A stretch of 64,000 nucleotides of DNA, taken from assembly GCF_964656455.1 (NCBI RefSeq), contig NC_135721.1, positions 85,912,754 to 85,976,753 of the forward strand, given 5' to 3'. The notes under the pieces are model-generated. The model was not told where the DNA came from. It saw only the letters and a list, made by a program, of their open reading frames with translations, and made no database searches. Numbering within the stretch: position 1 is the stretch's first letter; every line of letters starts with the position of its first letter. The position numbers were made by a program, and so were the translations under genes. Below, piece by piece: positions 45,421 to 57,548 of the stretch. Source of the stretch: Halichoerus grypus (taxonomy: Eukaryota > Chordata > Mammalia > Carnivora > Phocidae).

Positions 45421-46600
45421 GCCTCCTGGTTCTCAATTCAAGAAATACTGATTAGATAGGTGGTCATTAGGACTAATTTGTTCTTCTACAGCCTCTAATA
45501 TAAGCTTCAACATAGCCTATACATGAGGGCTTTCAGGAACAGGTAAGGATTAGGAGCATGAGAAGAAGGCAATAAATTATTGCCAAAGGTCGAAGGGACC
45601 AGTCACCTTTCTGATGAATTCGTTTTTTACTAACTGACAGCCTCAGAGCCCTCTGAATGTCTCCATTGCCCGCTATGAAGTTAACTCGGATATGAACACG
45701 TGGGGCCAACGGCTTACAGGCATGCCTGACGCTCTATTAAACAGGACCGTTCCCGAGCATAACATCCTCTTTACCCGCACACTCAGTGATCCCCGCCCAG
45801 CCTCCCAGCGCTGAAGTCTTCAATGCACACCACCCGTGAGCAGGGATTCAGGGAACATCATCTGAAGAGAGCCCGGTGTCAAAAAATTCATATCGACACT
45901 TTGATCACGGGCAGCGTGGGACTGAAAAGTTTTTGAACAACAAACCATTTGAGTGTGTGTAACGTGCTTGTGAAAATATTCAAGGCATAATTAGATAAAT
46001 AACAGATCCAGTGTCTATTTTTACTTTGCCTTGATGAGAAGCTTTGCAGGAGAGACTGCTGGTAGTTAATTCTCCTTAACAACAATCTGTGTAATCACAA
46101 ACCCCAATTAGCCGTGCCTGTTCTATGCTGTACAAACTATCTCCTTAGCGCTTCACATCACTACTTTGTAATTAGCTTTCATCTACGCGAGCTTTGACTA
46201 AAAAAATATAAAAGAGTGTAAGTGATTGTACTGCCACTCAGTATTCTGAGAAAGAATCGCCTGCGATTTCAATCAGATTAATTTTATCACCCGTATTAAG
46301 GAAAATTACCTCCCTCTTCACTCTCTACAGCTGAGGGCTATTTCATTTCCTGAGATGTTCATAAAAGCATAATATAAAGCAATCTGTAATTGTAAATATC
46401 CTTCCCTAATAACTTTGAGATATTTCCTTAATACATCTTTACATTTGGAGTTTCCGTTCCATAAAATACAGTAACAAGTGCTCTATTATGTTTTAAGTGT
46501 GTGCTGTTAAGCTGGACAACTCAGTGCTGTCCTTCCTGTTTTTACATAGGGTTATATTTAACTTGCAGATAATGGGAACAAGGTTTAAAAGTGATGGAGC
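45421..46600. promoter_or_regulatory. Candidate conserved noncoding block (46.1-46.5 kb core)
   Basis: No repeat or simple sequence for over 1 kb in an otherwise repeat-dense window. The core has homeobox-type words CAATTAG at 46105-46111, TAATTAGC at 46169-46176 and TTAATT at about 46278-46283, plus CGCTT and GCGAG words unusual for AT-rich desert. No coding frame. Inference from composition and motifs only. Confidence 0.3.
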
Positions 46601-48899
46601 GGAATAATGGCGTTACAGCAATAATATATCTTGCCTTTGTGAGGAATAGAACTTTACAGCCCTATTTCAGGTCAGCCAACACTGATGCCATTTTTCACAA
46701 CCTGACAATTTCACCTTCACCCAAACTCCAAATGGGTTTTAAACACCCTTTCCAGCCAGGACACAGGCCCCTTGCTCCCAGTCTGTCCTTTCTTGTGGAC
46801 CCCTTCGAGAAGAGACAAAAAGGGAGGGGCGGGGGGGAAATGAAGAAAAAAAAAAAAAAAGACTCTCCTCGAGATCCCCAAACGTGCCAATCCAAAGGGT
46901 TGAGACCTTCCGCTAAGAGTGAGTGATCACAGGAAGGGTTTCAATCCTGGACCTGCAGGTGGATGGAACTTCCCTACTGGACTGAGGGCATTCTGGCAGT
47001 TCCCTTCGTCAGGCCCAGAGCAGACAGGTGCTCTGATGTGGCAGCAGGCGGCCGTCCATGCCGTGCTGAACACGACACCGCAGCCCACTGCATGCCTGAC
47101 AAGACGATTTATTAGGTGGGTCATCCCATCAGAGTTGTAACTGGAAGGTGAATTTTAGAACTGCTCAGGATTCTGAGCTCAAAAGCATGTCAGAGCCCCA
47201 AAGCTGGGGACCCTGGGGAGTCTACTTGAATCCTTGCTGATAATATTAAAATATAATTTGTATCCTCAGCTCCCAATCCATAGTTTCATGCATAAAAAGT
47301 CTACCAGCATCTAAGACCCAGCACACCTAGACAATGCGCATAACTGTATATATCTGTCCTGGTGGGCATAGGTCATTTAAATTTGATAAAGACCACAGGG
47401 GGTAGGCTGGCGAGGACGGGAAGTTGCATTGCTCTGTGCAGTGGACCTTGAATTGTTCTCATATAGTCAGGCCCCGTAGGGAAATGAAGTGTTGAGACGG
47501 CTTTAATCTGCTCTCCTGCAGCAAACACGGTGGGTTTTGCCAGTTCAACTCGAAAGTGTTCTCCCTTGCTTAACATTCTTCATGCCTCTCTGTCTCCTGG
47601 CAGGTTTGCATAGGTTTTGCGGGTTTGTTGTTTTGTTGTTTTGTTGTTTTTGTTGTTTTTTCACCCTGCAAAATCATGTAACGTGGACCAAACTTTGGAG
47701 TTCAAAATGGGAAAGGGAAAGAAAATTAAGTAAAACCATTTGTTCTTTCTTGGTCTCCCAATGCAAAAGAGGACGCAACAGAGACATGTATTTGTGTGTG
47801 AAAGAATGAACGCCCAAGGAGAAAGGTGCAGAGCGCCCATTGCCCACATTGCTACTTTTCTCAAACAGTGTTCTGACCCGTGAGTGCTGATGTAGGCCAT
47901 GCTAGGGAGGAGCAACTGAGCTCTGGGGCAACCCATGACATCTCGCTACCTCTGAGGACAGGCCTTCTAGGATGTGAGCAGTGGCACAAAACTGAGACCC
48001 TGCAAACTAATTAACTCCTTCACTTTATTTCCCTCGCTGTCACTGTAGTCAAAAGAAAAGGCTTTAACACGTGTTCTTGCCTTGTCTATTTTAATGCTTC
48101 CATCGTGACAGAAGACCTTTTAGAACACAAAGATGTCATTTGCAATTATGAAGAAGACTCAGGCTTGTGCATTTCACGAGAAATCCTGTGTCCTCTCAGA
48201 CACGGCTGTAGGACTGCCATTCGGCAGCATTGACTTGACCCTGACCGGGGAAACCCTGGCTTATGATAGCTAAAGGTCTGAGAGTCCTACTTTAACTTAT
48301 TAATTATACCTCCCAACATTGTAAATACTCGTGGACTGTTGCAAGGTGAATTGATTTAGGGTCAACACGTTAGAGACCAAAGAAGTGTGTATGTAGAGGA
48401 ATAAAAACTTTATATGGCACAAGTGATGCTTCCAAAAGAAAATCTACATTTTGAGCACCACTCTTTTCGACATTAATAACGAAAGTAGTCTTTTCGAGGT
48501 AGTCGGATCTCTTGCTATTTTCTCTGAAGCACTAAGATGTTAAGGAAAAACCAGCAGGCCTACAAATTGTGGTGACAGAGACATATGTTCACATCAGTCA
48601 GGCTGATGAGCGAGGATCAGAGATGACCAAAGAAATACATGACACATCAAGTATAACCTCCCATTCTGTCCTGTGCCGGGGAGGGGGAGGGTGGCACTGT
48701 TAGGAAAAGCTCAAAAAGCTCTTGATTGAATTACACAACCAACATGAAGACTTTTCTTTCACAATGTAGGAAAATTACTCAGGGAAAGAGATTTAGATAT
48801 TTAAATATTTCTTAACCTCTGAATTCTAAAAGTTTGTAAGGGGCAGTTTGGTTTAGAGTCACCACTTTCAAATAGAGCTTCAAATAGTTATGACACTTT
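46601..48899. other. Unique sequence, no gene recognised
   Basis: Includes 'gggaggggcggggggg' and a poly(A) at 46820-46861 and a TTG/TTTTG-rich tract at 47624-47660. Frames of 65-111 codons overlap on both strands. Repeat-free stretches at 47950-48500 could be conserved, but this is not testable here. Confidence 0.4.
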
Positions 48900-48914
48900 A
48901 TTTCATAATTCCCT

Positions 48915-48970
48915 GGGCGATGATTTTTATTGAACACTTACTATATGCCGAATGCTATTCTAAGATCTGG
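48915..48970 (-). mobile_element. MIR 3' end fragment, minus strand
   Basis: 'tttttattgaacacttactatatgccgaatgctattctaagatctgg' is the reversed MIR terminus. Confidence 0.7.
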
Positions 48971-49906
48971 CTGTGAGAGGGAGGATCTGTTTTAACACAG
49001 TAAATGGAAAGGATATTCAAAAACTTTTTCCTTCTTTCCTTTTTTTTTTGGCATTCAGTCACTGTTACAAAGGTAACTAATTTGAAGAAGAGATGCAGAG
49101 CCTGAAAACTATGAAATCTTTTTACAAGTTTTTGCTTCACATTACCAGGAAATATTTCTTCCAGAGGTTAAGAGTGGAGAGACTCTAATAACCTAGCACA
49201 TTTAAAGTTTGCATTTGTAATAATAAAAGCAACTGAAAATCAAAGTATCTATGCTGATTGGAGGTATTAATTTACATGTGAAAAGTCAGAAATGCTTAAT
49301 TTGATTCTTAAGTGATGTCACTCAGTAAAACAAACAAACAAACAAACAAACAGACCCAGCGACATTAGCAGAGGTACACCAACTGCATGACCCAGACTCA
49401 CCGCCCAGCCTAGTGGCTAGGAACTAAGCGGATTGCTCTCATCTGTCCGAATTGGTTTAAGAGAAGGATAGTTGGCTACCATGGTAGTGAGAACCCATTT
49501 TGTTTATAGGTGGGACATGCTGACACTGCCCTCTTCAGTGTGGAGCATTGTTGACAAGCAACAAAAGCAGGATGACAGTACTGAAACAATATTCACTTAA
49601 GCTAAAAAGCAAAACCGAATTAAAAAAGAAGATGATGATGATGATAAGACCACTGGGAACTGCACTTTGTGTAGCTTTTCTGGGCCTACAGGAAGTCTTC
49701 CCGTAGGCTGTCTGATCTTGGAGAGAAGGCAACTGAAACCCAGTCCCGCTAGGGGCACAATGGGGTTCTTCAAGATTGAGGGGTACACAAGTCCAACTTT
49801 AGAAGTGATGGGAAAATCACCCAACCTTCTGCTAATTTCTATCAGTGAGGTTGCAAATTACATGAGGCTAATGGTTTCAAAATATACTGCTTCCATTGCT
49901 CAGGGA
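48971..49906. other. Unique sequence, no gene recognised
   Basis: Contains (AAAC)n at 49327-49352 and (GAT)n at about 49630-49645. Frames of up to 88 codons overlap on both strands. Confidence 0.4.
49327..49352. repeat. (AAAC)n microsatellite
   Basis: Six perfect AAAC units. Confidence 0.95.
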
Positions 49907-50285
49907 TGTATTAGTCTGATCAGGCTGCTATAACTAATACCACAGAGTAGGTGGTTTAAACAATGGAAATGTATTTTCTCACTATTCTGGGTACCAGCAG
50001 GATTAGTGTCTGGTGAGAGCTTCCTCCTTGGGTTGCAGGCAGCTGCTTTTGGTTGTGTCTTCCCATGGCCTTTCCTCAATGATTGTGTGTACATACATGT
50101 GTACACATACATACACACACACACACACAGATCTCTGATACCTCTTTTCATAAGGACACCTAATCCTATTGGATCAGGGGCCTATACTTATGCTCTCATT
50201 TAACTTTAATTATGTCCTTAGAGGCCCCATTTCCAAATTCAGCCATAATTAGTGTCCTAATAACCTTAGATACCTTCACAAAATA
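49907..50285 (-). mobile_element. MLT1-type MaLR LTR, minus strand
   Basis: Reversed LTR from its end 'tgtattagtctgatcaggctgctataactaataccacagagtaggtggtttaaacaatgg' through 'gtgtctggtgagagcttcctccttgggttgcaggcagctg', 'ctcttttcataaggacacctaatcctattggatcaggggccta' and 'tttaactttaattatgtccttagaggccccatttccaaattcag'. It contains a (CA)n expansion at 50111-50129. Confidence 0.88.
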
Positions 50286-50900
50286 GAGATGGGGAGAATG
50301 GAAATGGGATACTGCATCATGCCACTGAAAAATCGCAGCAACATTTGTAAGAACCTCTTATGTGTAAATGTCAGACAAGGCATAAAGCATGGTCCACATC
50401 CTCAAAGAGTCTCTCTCTTATCCCCTGCAGTATTTAATGCTCAGAGAAGAACTCTAGACTCTCCTGCAAATGGAAGTACAATGGTGTTATTGTTTGTCTT
50501 TGTTTTTTGTTTTGTTTTGTTTTGTTTCAGAAGACTCTTTCTTTCTCTGGGCTTAATTTAAACAAAACCACATGAAAATTTGACTCTTTTCTTGGAAGAC
50601 CAATGTGAGCTGTTCAAGCTCACCAGACAGCACTGGCCTCGTTAGTCCAGTGCCAGTTACAGCAAAGAGTAGGCATGGAGTAGTACCCATACATTGTTGT
50701 GGACTGAGTTTAAGAATGAACAGTTGACTTTAGACTATACACAAATAGTTCAAACACATCCATGTCCAGTTATACCCAGTAAAACATCTCCCTGCTGAAT
50801 ATTTTCCTGGTAGGATAGCTCTTAGTGACTTTTTGGTTTGTGTCTTGTTTTTATGTATGCCTATGTTAATTTTTTGCTTTTCTGTCTAATATTTATTTGT
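50286..50900. other. Unique sequence, no gene recognised
   Basis: Has a (GTTTT)n tract at about 50498-50528. Nothing else was recognised. Confidence 0.4.
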
Positions 50901-51229
50901 CTTTAGCTCTATCTCTTTCTTTTTCCCCTTAATGGTCTCTCCTGCATCTATTATGCATCTTTAACTTATCTCAGTTATTTACACTAAAAAACATCATGAC
51001 CCATATAAGAACCTTACAAGAATACACTGCCATTTCCCTCTTCCATCCATGCTATTGTTCTCACAAATTTTTGCATATATTAAGAAACCCCACAATAAGT
51101 TGTTATTAATTATCCTTTAGACAGTCAATTATCTTTTAAATAACTCTAAAAATGAAAAAAAATAATTTACTCATATATTTACTATCTTTCGCATTCTTCA
51201 TTTTGTATCGATCCATGTTTCCATCTGGC

Positions 51230-51431
51230 ATTATATATATTTAGCCCAAAGAACTTCCCTTAATGTTTCTTGTAGCACAGGTCTGCTGATGACAAATTCT
51301 CTCAGTTTTTGTTTGTCATAGAATGCCTCTATTTTGTCTTTATTTTCAAGGATTTTTCACACAGGATATAGAATTCTATGTTGACTATTTTTCCTTCAGC
51401 ATTTCATTTAAAAAATGTTCCTTTGGTGCTC

Positions 51432-51482
<51 letters not shown>

Positions 51483-52350
51483 GGCCCCTGCGCAAGGATG
51501 ACACGCAAAAATGTTCCTTTGACTTTTGGTTTCTAAAATTTCTAAACAGAATTAGTATTAATTCTTATCTTCATTTCCCTTTACATAATCTGATTTTATT
51601 TCAATCTGATTTCAAGATTTTTTACTTTGTCACTGGTTTTCAGCAACCTGACTACCAAGAACCCTGCTATTTATCCTGAGACTTTTGAGTTTCTTGGATC
51701 AATGCATTTGTAACTTTTATTATATTTGGAAATTTTGTGCCACCATTTCCTGAATTATTTTGCTCTTCCTTCTCTCTCCTTTCTTCCTGGGATTCCAAAT
51801 ATACATATGATAAGCTACTTAGTATTGTTCCTCAGGTCTGTCTGTTTTTTAGCCTTTTTTCCTCTGTGCTATTTCTATATTTTCTGTTGTCTTGCCTTCA
51901 AGTGATCTTTTCTTCTGCAGTGTCTAATCTGCTGTTAATCCCCTCCAGTGAATCTCTCACTTCAGATATCATGTTTTTCAGTTCTGTGGTTTCAGTTTCT
52001 TCCTTTTAATTGTTTCCATTTCTATCTCCATTATGTTCATGATTTTCCTTTAAATTCTTGAATATATTTATAATACCATTTTAAATTCCTTATCTGCTAA
52101 TTATAACATCTCTTTTCTGTGTCTGTTTCTATTAACTGATTTTTCTCCAGGTTATGGGCCACATTATCCTTCTTCCTCAAGTGTCTAGCAATTTTTATTG
52201 GATACTGCACATTGTGGCTGTTATATTGTTGAGTACTTGGATTTTGTGGCCTTTATATAAAGTGTTGAGCTTTGCTCTGACAGATAGTTAAGTTACTTTC
52301 AGGTTATCTTTCTCCTTTGGAAGTTTGTTTTTAAGCTACTCTAGGGCGAG
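51230..52350. mobile_element. Old L1-like sequence, host of the U6 copy
   Basis: 'tcttgtagcacaggtctgctgatgacaaattctctcagtttttgtttgtcatagaatgcctctattttgtc', 'ggatatagaattctatgttgactattttt', 'gtttcttggatcaatgc', 'cttcctgggattccaaatatacatatgataag' and 'tctgctgttaatcccctccagtgaatctctcacttcagatatcatgtttttcag' follow a repeat that I associate with old L1M elements. Orientation and subfamily are uncertain. Confidence 0.6.
51426..51509 (+). pseudogene. RNU6: U6 snRNA retrocopy, 3'-truncated
   Basis: The first 84 nt of U6 spliceosomal RNA are present without any mismatch that I can find against remembered mammalian U6. They include the 5' stem-loop 'gtgctcgcttcggcagcac', the ACAGAGA box (51472-51478), the AGC triad region and the start of the internal stem-loop. 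The copy stops at 'acacgcaaa', so the 3' end and the T terminator are missing. It is flanked by 15-bp direct repeats 'aaaaatgttcctttg' (51411-51425 and 51506-51520, overlapping the final A's). No TATA/PSE-like promoter is evident upstream, so it is a retro-pseudogene, not a functional U6 gene. Confidence 0.97.
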
Positions 52351-52900
52351 TCTAGAGTAGCATTTGGGGGGCTAGTTTTGCCAGGCTAATAAGGCCTTAC
52401 CCTGCTGGAGTCTCTACTGAATGTCCTGCTTATGCAACAAAAGTTCTTCACTTGGGCTGTTTTGGAATGTGATTAGCTCCCAGCACTGTGTGAGCTCTGG
52501 GAAATATTCAGCTTACAATTCATGGGTGGTTATTTTTGCCCTGATAATGGAGTTTCACTCTGTGCATGTGCAGCTTAGTAGATAGTCAAAGCCTCAAGGA
52601 ATCTTCTGTTAGATCTCTCTCTCCCTCTTTTTGTCTCTCTCGCTCTCACTTCCCACCTGTCTCCTCTCTGATACTCTGTTTTGCAAATTCCATCGCCATG
52701 ATACTACTTGTACTCCAATCTCTGTTTTGTCAGTTCAATAAAGCCACTCTTCTCTGTCTAGATTCTCCTTCCTTACACTAGTCTGGAAAATGACTGTAGG
52801 CAATAAGCTGGGGTGACCATGGGACTTACTTTTTTTGTTTTCTCTTCAATATTTTAGTCCTGTAGTACCTGGTGTTCAGTGTCTAAAAATAATTGTTTCA
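52351..52900. other. Unassigned sequence, probably old repeat
   Basis: T-rich sequence continuing from the L1-like block. A 71-codon plus frame at 52566-52781 is CT-rich and not recognised. Confidence 0.35.
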
Positions 52901-53115
52901 GGGCGCCTGGGTGGCTCAGTCAATTAAGCATCCAACTCTCGCTTTTGGCTCAGATCATGATCTCAGGGTGGTGAGATTGAGCCCCATGTCAGGCTCCATA
53001 CTGGGAGATTCTCTCTCTCTCTCTCCTTCTCCCTCTGCTCCTGCTTGCACTCTCTCCCTCTCTAAAATAAATAAATAAATAAAATAAAATAAAATAAAAT
53101 AAAATGAAATAAAAA
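52901..53115 (+). mobile_element. CAN-SINE, different subfamily, plus strand
   Basis: 'gggcgcctgggtggctcagt', then 'caattaagcatccaactctcgcttttggctcagatcatgatctcagggtggtgagattgagccccatgtcaggctccatactggg'. The body departs from the common local type ('ccctgctcagcggg'), so it belongs to an older SINEC subfamily. A-rich tail 53063-53114 is expanded to AAAAT units. Possible short duplication 'gtttca'. Confidence 0.93.
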
Positions 53116-54179
53116 AGTTTCATAGGTTTTATCTAGTTTTCCAAATGTTTATGACATCAATGAAAGTTGGTTACATCAACATGACCAAGAAGCAAGCCTC
53201 CTCTTGATTTTTAATATTAGAGCTACATAACTTATCCATGTCTATCAATAGAATGTTTTCTTGGCAAATGTTTATATAGAAGTATTATATCTCCAAAATT
53301 CAATACAACATATTGAACAAAGCAATATGAAGAAAAATCTTGAGTTACATTTCATATACAATTTGTAAAATATGGGTAGCTGTGCTGAAATTCACACCAA
53401 CTGTCATAAAAAGTGTTGTATACTTCAAATGCTAGAGCTAAGAGAAGCCACGGAATAGCACAAAAAACAACTATTGGCTAACAACCTAGTTAATATTTTG
53501 GTGATCTGAAACCAGTGTTAACCTTATGCATATTAACATAGTAGTTTATTACATGTACATGAGGGCTGCTAGTGTGCTTTTGTTATATTTTAGGATATTA
53601 ACTAGGAATTTGTATTTCTATGTAAAGCCATAATTTTCCCCACTTAAAGTATTGGAAAATGGCCATCCGGTGAATGTTGTCAGGCAGATATCTGTTTTTC
53701 TGGTTAGGATTCCTTACAGTAAGCATGAAATGACTGCATTTCCCAATGGCAAAGGCTTCTTCCAGAGGGAAAATATTCCTAAGGGAGTGTGTGCTAATCC
53801 TCAGCAAGGCTCAATTACTATCTAAACATCTAGAGAATTATTCTTTAGGGTCCAGTTGAACAAAATCATAAAAAGATTATTTGAGGAAAATTTGAATCCT
53901 GACATTTGAGTCCTGCTGAAAGATGAGCAATTAAACCATTAAAACAGGCTCACTCTGAGCTGGCTTTAGTAAATGAAAGAAAAAATTTAAGAGAGAACCT
54001 GAAACCTTTGGACCTAAAGAAGAGTTAATAGCAAGAGAAGCTTTTGCGATGAGTACATATGTAAAATCCTTATCGCAAAGGAGATGACTGTGTATTAGGG
54101 TGTTAAACAAAACTTCTGATATATGTATTAAAACAGAAAAATCCAGTACTGGGGACTGGCAACTCAATATTCACAGAAT
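53116..54179. other. Unique AT-rich sequence, no gene recognised
   Basis: No named repeat. Minus frames of 69 and 78 codons (53598-53807, 53931-54167) have no recognised product. Confidence 0.4.
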
Positions 54180-54880
54180 GCTTAGTTTTGACCAAAACCC
54201 ATTGGTTTGAAAGGGTTAAATAAGACTGAAACCTTTTAAAACACAAGCACCCAATTTACTAATGACTTGTACCTACACGCAAATCAAATTAATTGCACTA
54301 TTTCTGGAAATATTACAAGTAGAGAGGAAAATTTCACATTTATCAAAACCATTTAAATCCATTTGGAACCCTTTTTGAGAGGCATTAAAAAGATTTAGCT
54401 GTTTAAAGAGTGAGCAGGGCTATTTGGACACAATTATTTAAAAGTATTAAACATGCTTCTGGTCGCCCCTTAATTTAGTAGCGTGATGTCCAGGACCTCT
54501 CAGATGCAGTGAATCTGTCGTATGCTTGACATTGGCCTCAGTTGTTTTATTTTAGCAAAGACTCTGGCATCATAAGAGCCCAGACCACTTTCTCCTTCAA
54601 GAAATATATATTATTATGTCTTTAATTAGAAAGGAATCAAGAAATAAGCTGTCAGCTGAAATTTACGATTACTTATAAAATGCTAAGGGCCACAATGGTT
54701 CATTTTAAAATGCTGGCTGCCACTAACATTTCCTTTCCTTTTGCTGCAATCACTTAACAAAGAAAAGCATTTCTGAGCTTCAAAAAATTACATCTAAGAA
54801 CTCACAGGAATGATGCTCAATGAAGTACTTTGCAGGACGGAATCTAATCATTTTGATGGGATTGGGTTTTAGTCTCACTT
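54180..54880. promoter_or_regulatory. Candidate conserved noncoding block
   Basis: 700 bp free of repeats and simple sequence, with AATTAATT at 54287-54294, CACAATTA near 54430, TTAATTAG at 54622-54629 and several TTTAAA/TAAAA words. The look matches deeply conserved developmental enhancers, but only an alignment could show it. Confidence 0.3.
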
Positions 54881-56300
54881 ACCGAGCTTCTGTTCTATAG
54901 GCCCCTCAAGACTCTTTGGGGGGGAAATGCAACCATTTCCCCAAATTTCAAATGTCCTACTTTAGTGGCATTAATAGACATACATGGGAGAGGCTAGGAG
55001 GGGGCAGAGTAGATGGGTGAAAGAGGCAAGAGAGGCATTCGGTACAGAGCAGGCGAGTTTAACAGCATGCCTGCCATTTCTGTTAATAGAAATCATGCGG
55101 TTATAGCCCCATTCACCCAGTGGACAAGTACAGTACCCCAGCTTGTCCTATTACAACATTTCATTAGAGAACAGCCGCATCCCTCCCTCCTCTACATTAA
55201 ACACGGGCTGCACTTTGTGAAAAGAAACGCCCAAGGTATCGGACCGGTGACTTGGCTCCAGCTTTGACTTTGTTTCCCTCTGGGTAGAGCCATTTCTGCT
55301 GTGTCGTGGGGCGGACACGTACAGGCAGTGGAGGGCAAGTCTGGACACCTAGATACTGCTCTTCAGAAGAGCAGGCTCAAGATTCTGAGTGGAATTAGCT
55401 TTGCCAATTGCCTTATTCCATCTGCTCATAGCAACCTATACACCATACCCATTAACAGGAAAGCTTCCCGTGATGTTAAAATAAAGGGGCCCAGCAGAGG
55501 GTTTTTTTTTAGATGTATGTTTTGAAGTGTACATAAATCTGAACAAATCACACAAACACACCTAATGCCAGTTACAGAGCTGGCCCTTTGGTGCCTTCGA
55601 CTTTTCTAAATCTATCATCCTATTTTCAAGAATATTTTAAATTTACTTTTTTAAAAAAAATGTCTTATGCTTAGCACTACATGGCCCCATAAAAAAGACT
55701 GGAGAATTTTTCACGATGCCAGAAGGTTAGGCAGAGTTCCCACGTCTAACAGATCCTATTCTCTCTCTATCATCCTAATTCTTAAAGTGTAAAAAGGTCC
55801 CAGTTTATCCCCTAGACTGCATTCTGATCCAACTTCATCTTTTTTTTTTTTTTTTTTTTCATCTTCAGAGTAAATTTCTTTGGTGAGATGCTTGTTCCAG
55901 CAAACAGGCTGCCTTCTAGTGATACCCCGGACATCTCTACAGTGCTTCAAGCTGTTACCAATGCTTTCTCATACCCAGCCTTAGTTCTGAGAATCTGTTG
56001 CTCTTCAAAATCAGGGGAAGTGTCCCCACTATTTGAACTGGGTCAAACACATTGCTGGCAGAGTCGGCCAAGAAATATTGAGCTCCCTTGTTTCCAGCGT
56101 CTTCTCCACCTTCAAAGAGCCCACATCATGCCCCATGCAGCAGCTGCCTTAAATACCACCTTGGGATTCTTGTTCCCTTGTTCTGTCCCCAAGCCTCTAT
56201 GCCCCCTAGTTTCCACTGTTTCCCTAACCCTCATTCTGCCTCCACCAAAGCTTACTGGTCCCCCCCAAAGAATCATGGACTTCCAGGGATGATAAATAAA
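54881..56300. other. Unique sequence, no gene recognised
   Basis: Poly(T) at about 55840-55859. A 134-codon plus frame at 55888-56292 and a 71-codon frame overlap in different phases. They are Pro/Ser/Leu-rich without a domain, so probably chance. Confidence 0.35.
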
Positions 56301-56304
56301 TGAG

Positions 56305-56430
56305 AAGCAATCTCACCCACATTTCCCATTTTACAGATAGAAACAGAAGAGAACACTGATGACGTGAGTTGTCCAAGGTCATGGAGCTAGTCAGTGACAC
56401 AGCTCACCTTGGGAATTCTAACCAACGGGG
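56305..56430 (-). mobile_element. MIR SINE fragment, minus strand
   Basis: 'cccacatttcccattttacagatagaaacagaagagaac', 'gagttgtccaaggtcatggagctagtcagtgacacagctcac' and 'gggaattctaacc' are the reversed MIR core and head. Confidence 0.85.
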
Positions 56431-57396
56431 GGGCCTTCCCTGTGTCAGGGCTGGGGTTGCCCAGTGGCCAGCCATTCGTGTTTCTGTGATAAGCTAGGTG
56501 TTTAAATACCAAGCCAGTCAGCATTCTAAAACAAATAAATGTGTATTTAAACAGCTCTTTTGTGCTCCAACTGAACGGGGGTTGAGTGGAGAAGCTATAG
56601 ATGCCATGTCTTTCATCTGTGGTCCCCCTCTTCTGGGCTGTCAGCCACATCCACTGGGACCTCTACCAACCACAAAGAAAAAAAATCCACTACCAATTCT
56701 TTTGTCATGGCGGTCTTCTCCCTTGGGGACAATGTTGTCATAGATCCTTTGTGTCTTCTACCCTCCAGTTTAACCTACAAAATTTTTCACCAAATTCCTG
56801 GGCAAAGGGAACATAAGCAACTTTCTTATGAGGTGTGTGGGAGTGCTGAAATGCCAAGACATTCAAGGATGGCTGGAAGAAAGCATTCACCAGGGGGAGA
56901 CTTTCAATGCTGCAGAAGACACCAGGAACTGGAGCAGAGACAGTGTTGGTGGAGGCTGCAGCACTAGAAGGCATTTGAGTCACTGCCCCAGGTCACACTC
57001 AAAACATTTCTGATCCTCAACAGGTGGTTGGTTGTCCTGATGAAGCACTACCTCATACTACTGCGCCCAAAGGTGATGACCTCCCTGTCACTGGAAGCGG
57101 TCAAGCAGGGATAGGAAAAAGGAAAACCTGCCTTGGAAAGAAGGTGGCACTCCACGACTGCTAAGGTTCTGTGGTTTTATTACGGATTTTTCACACTAAT
57201 GATTTGGACTATTGCAACTGACATGGAAAGCTGTCCACATTAGTAGCCAGATCCCACCACAACAGCTGTACACATTTCAGCTCTGTGTACTTCCTCATGC
57301 CAATGAAGGGGCTATGAATTTTCTGATCTTTTAGTCTGGCATCCAATTTTACCCTTTTTTGTCTTGTTTCTTCAGAGGTCAATGACAATCTTCTTT
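56431..57396. other. Unique sequence, no gene recognised
   Basis: Several 60-87 codon frames overlap at 56387-57013 on both strands, with none recognised. Confidence 0.35.
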
Positions 57397-57548
57397 TGGG
57401 GGTGGGAGGGTGGGTTAGCCTGGTGCTGGGTATTAAAGAGGGCATGTTCTGCATGGAGCACTGGGTGTTATGCACAAACAATGAATCATGGAACATTACA
57501 TCAAAAACTAATGATGTAATGTATGGGGATTAACATAACAATAAAAAA
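57397..57548 (+). mobile_element. Carnivore L1 3' end, copy 1
   Basis: Starts with a G-quadruplex-forming run 'gggggtgggagggtggg' at 57398-57414. It continues 'ttagcctggtgctgggtattaaagagggcatg', 'catggagcactgggtgttatgcacaaacaatgaatcatgg' and 'aaactaatgatgtaatgtatggggattaacataacaataaaaaaa'. This is the last ~150 bp of a carnivore L1 with the AATAAA signal. Confidence 0.9.

Noticed and set aside
51426..51509. Functional U6 snRNA gene
   Set aside because: The 3' end and T terminator are missing, the copy is bounded by target duplications, and no U6 promoter elements are evident upstream.
55888..56292. 134-codon plus-strand frame
   Set aside because: No recognised domain, overlapping frames in other phases, and it abuts a MIR. 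Not enough to call an exon, although this is one of the better chance frames to test with RNA data.
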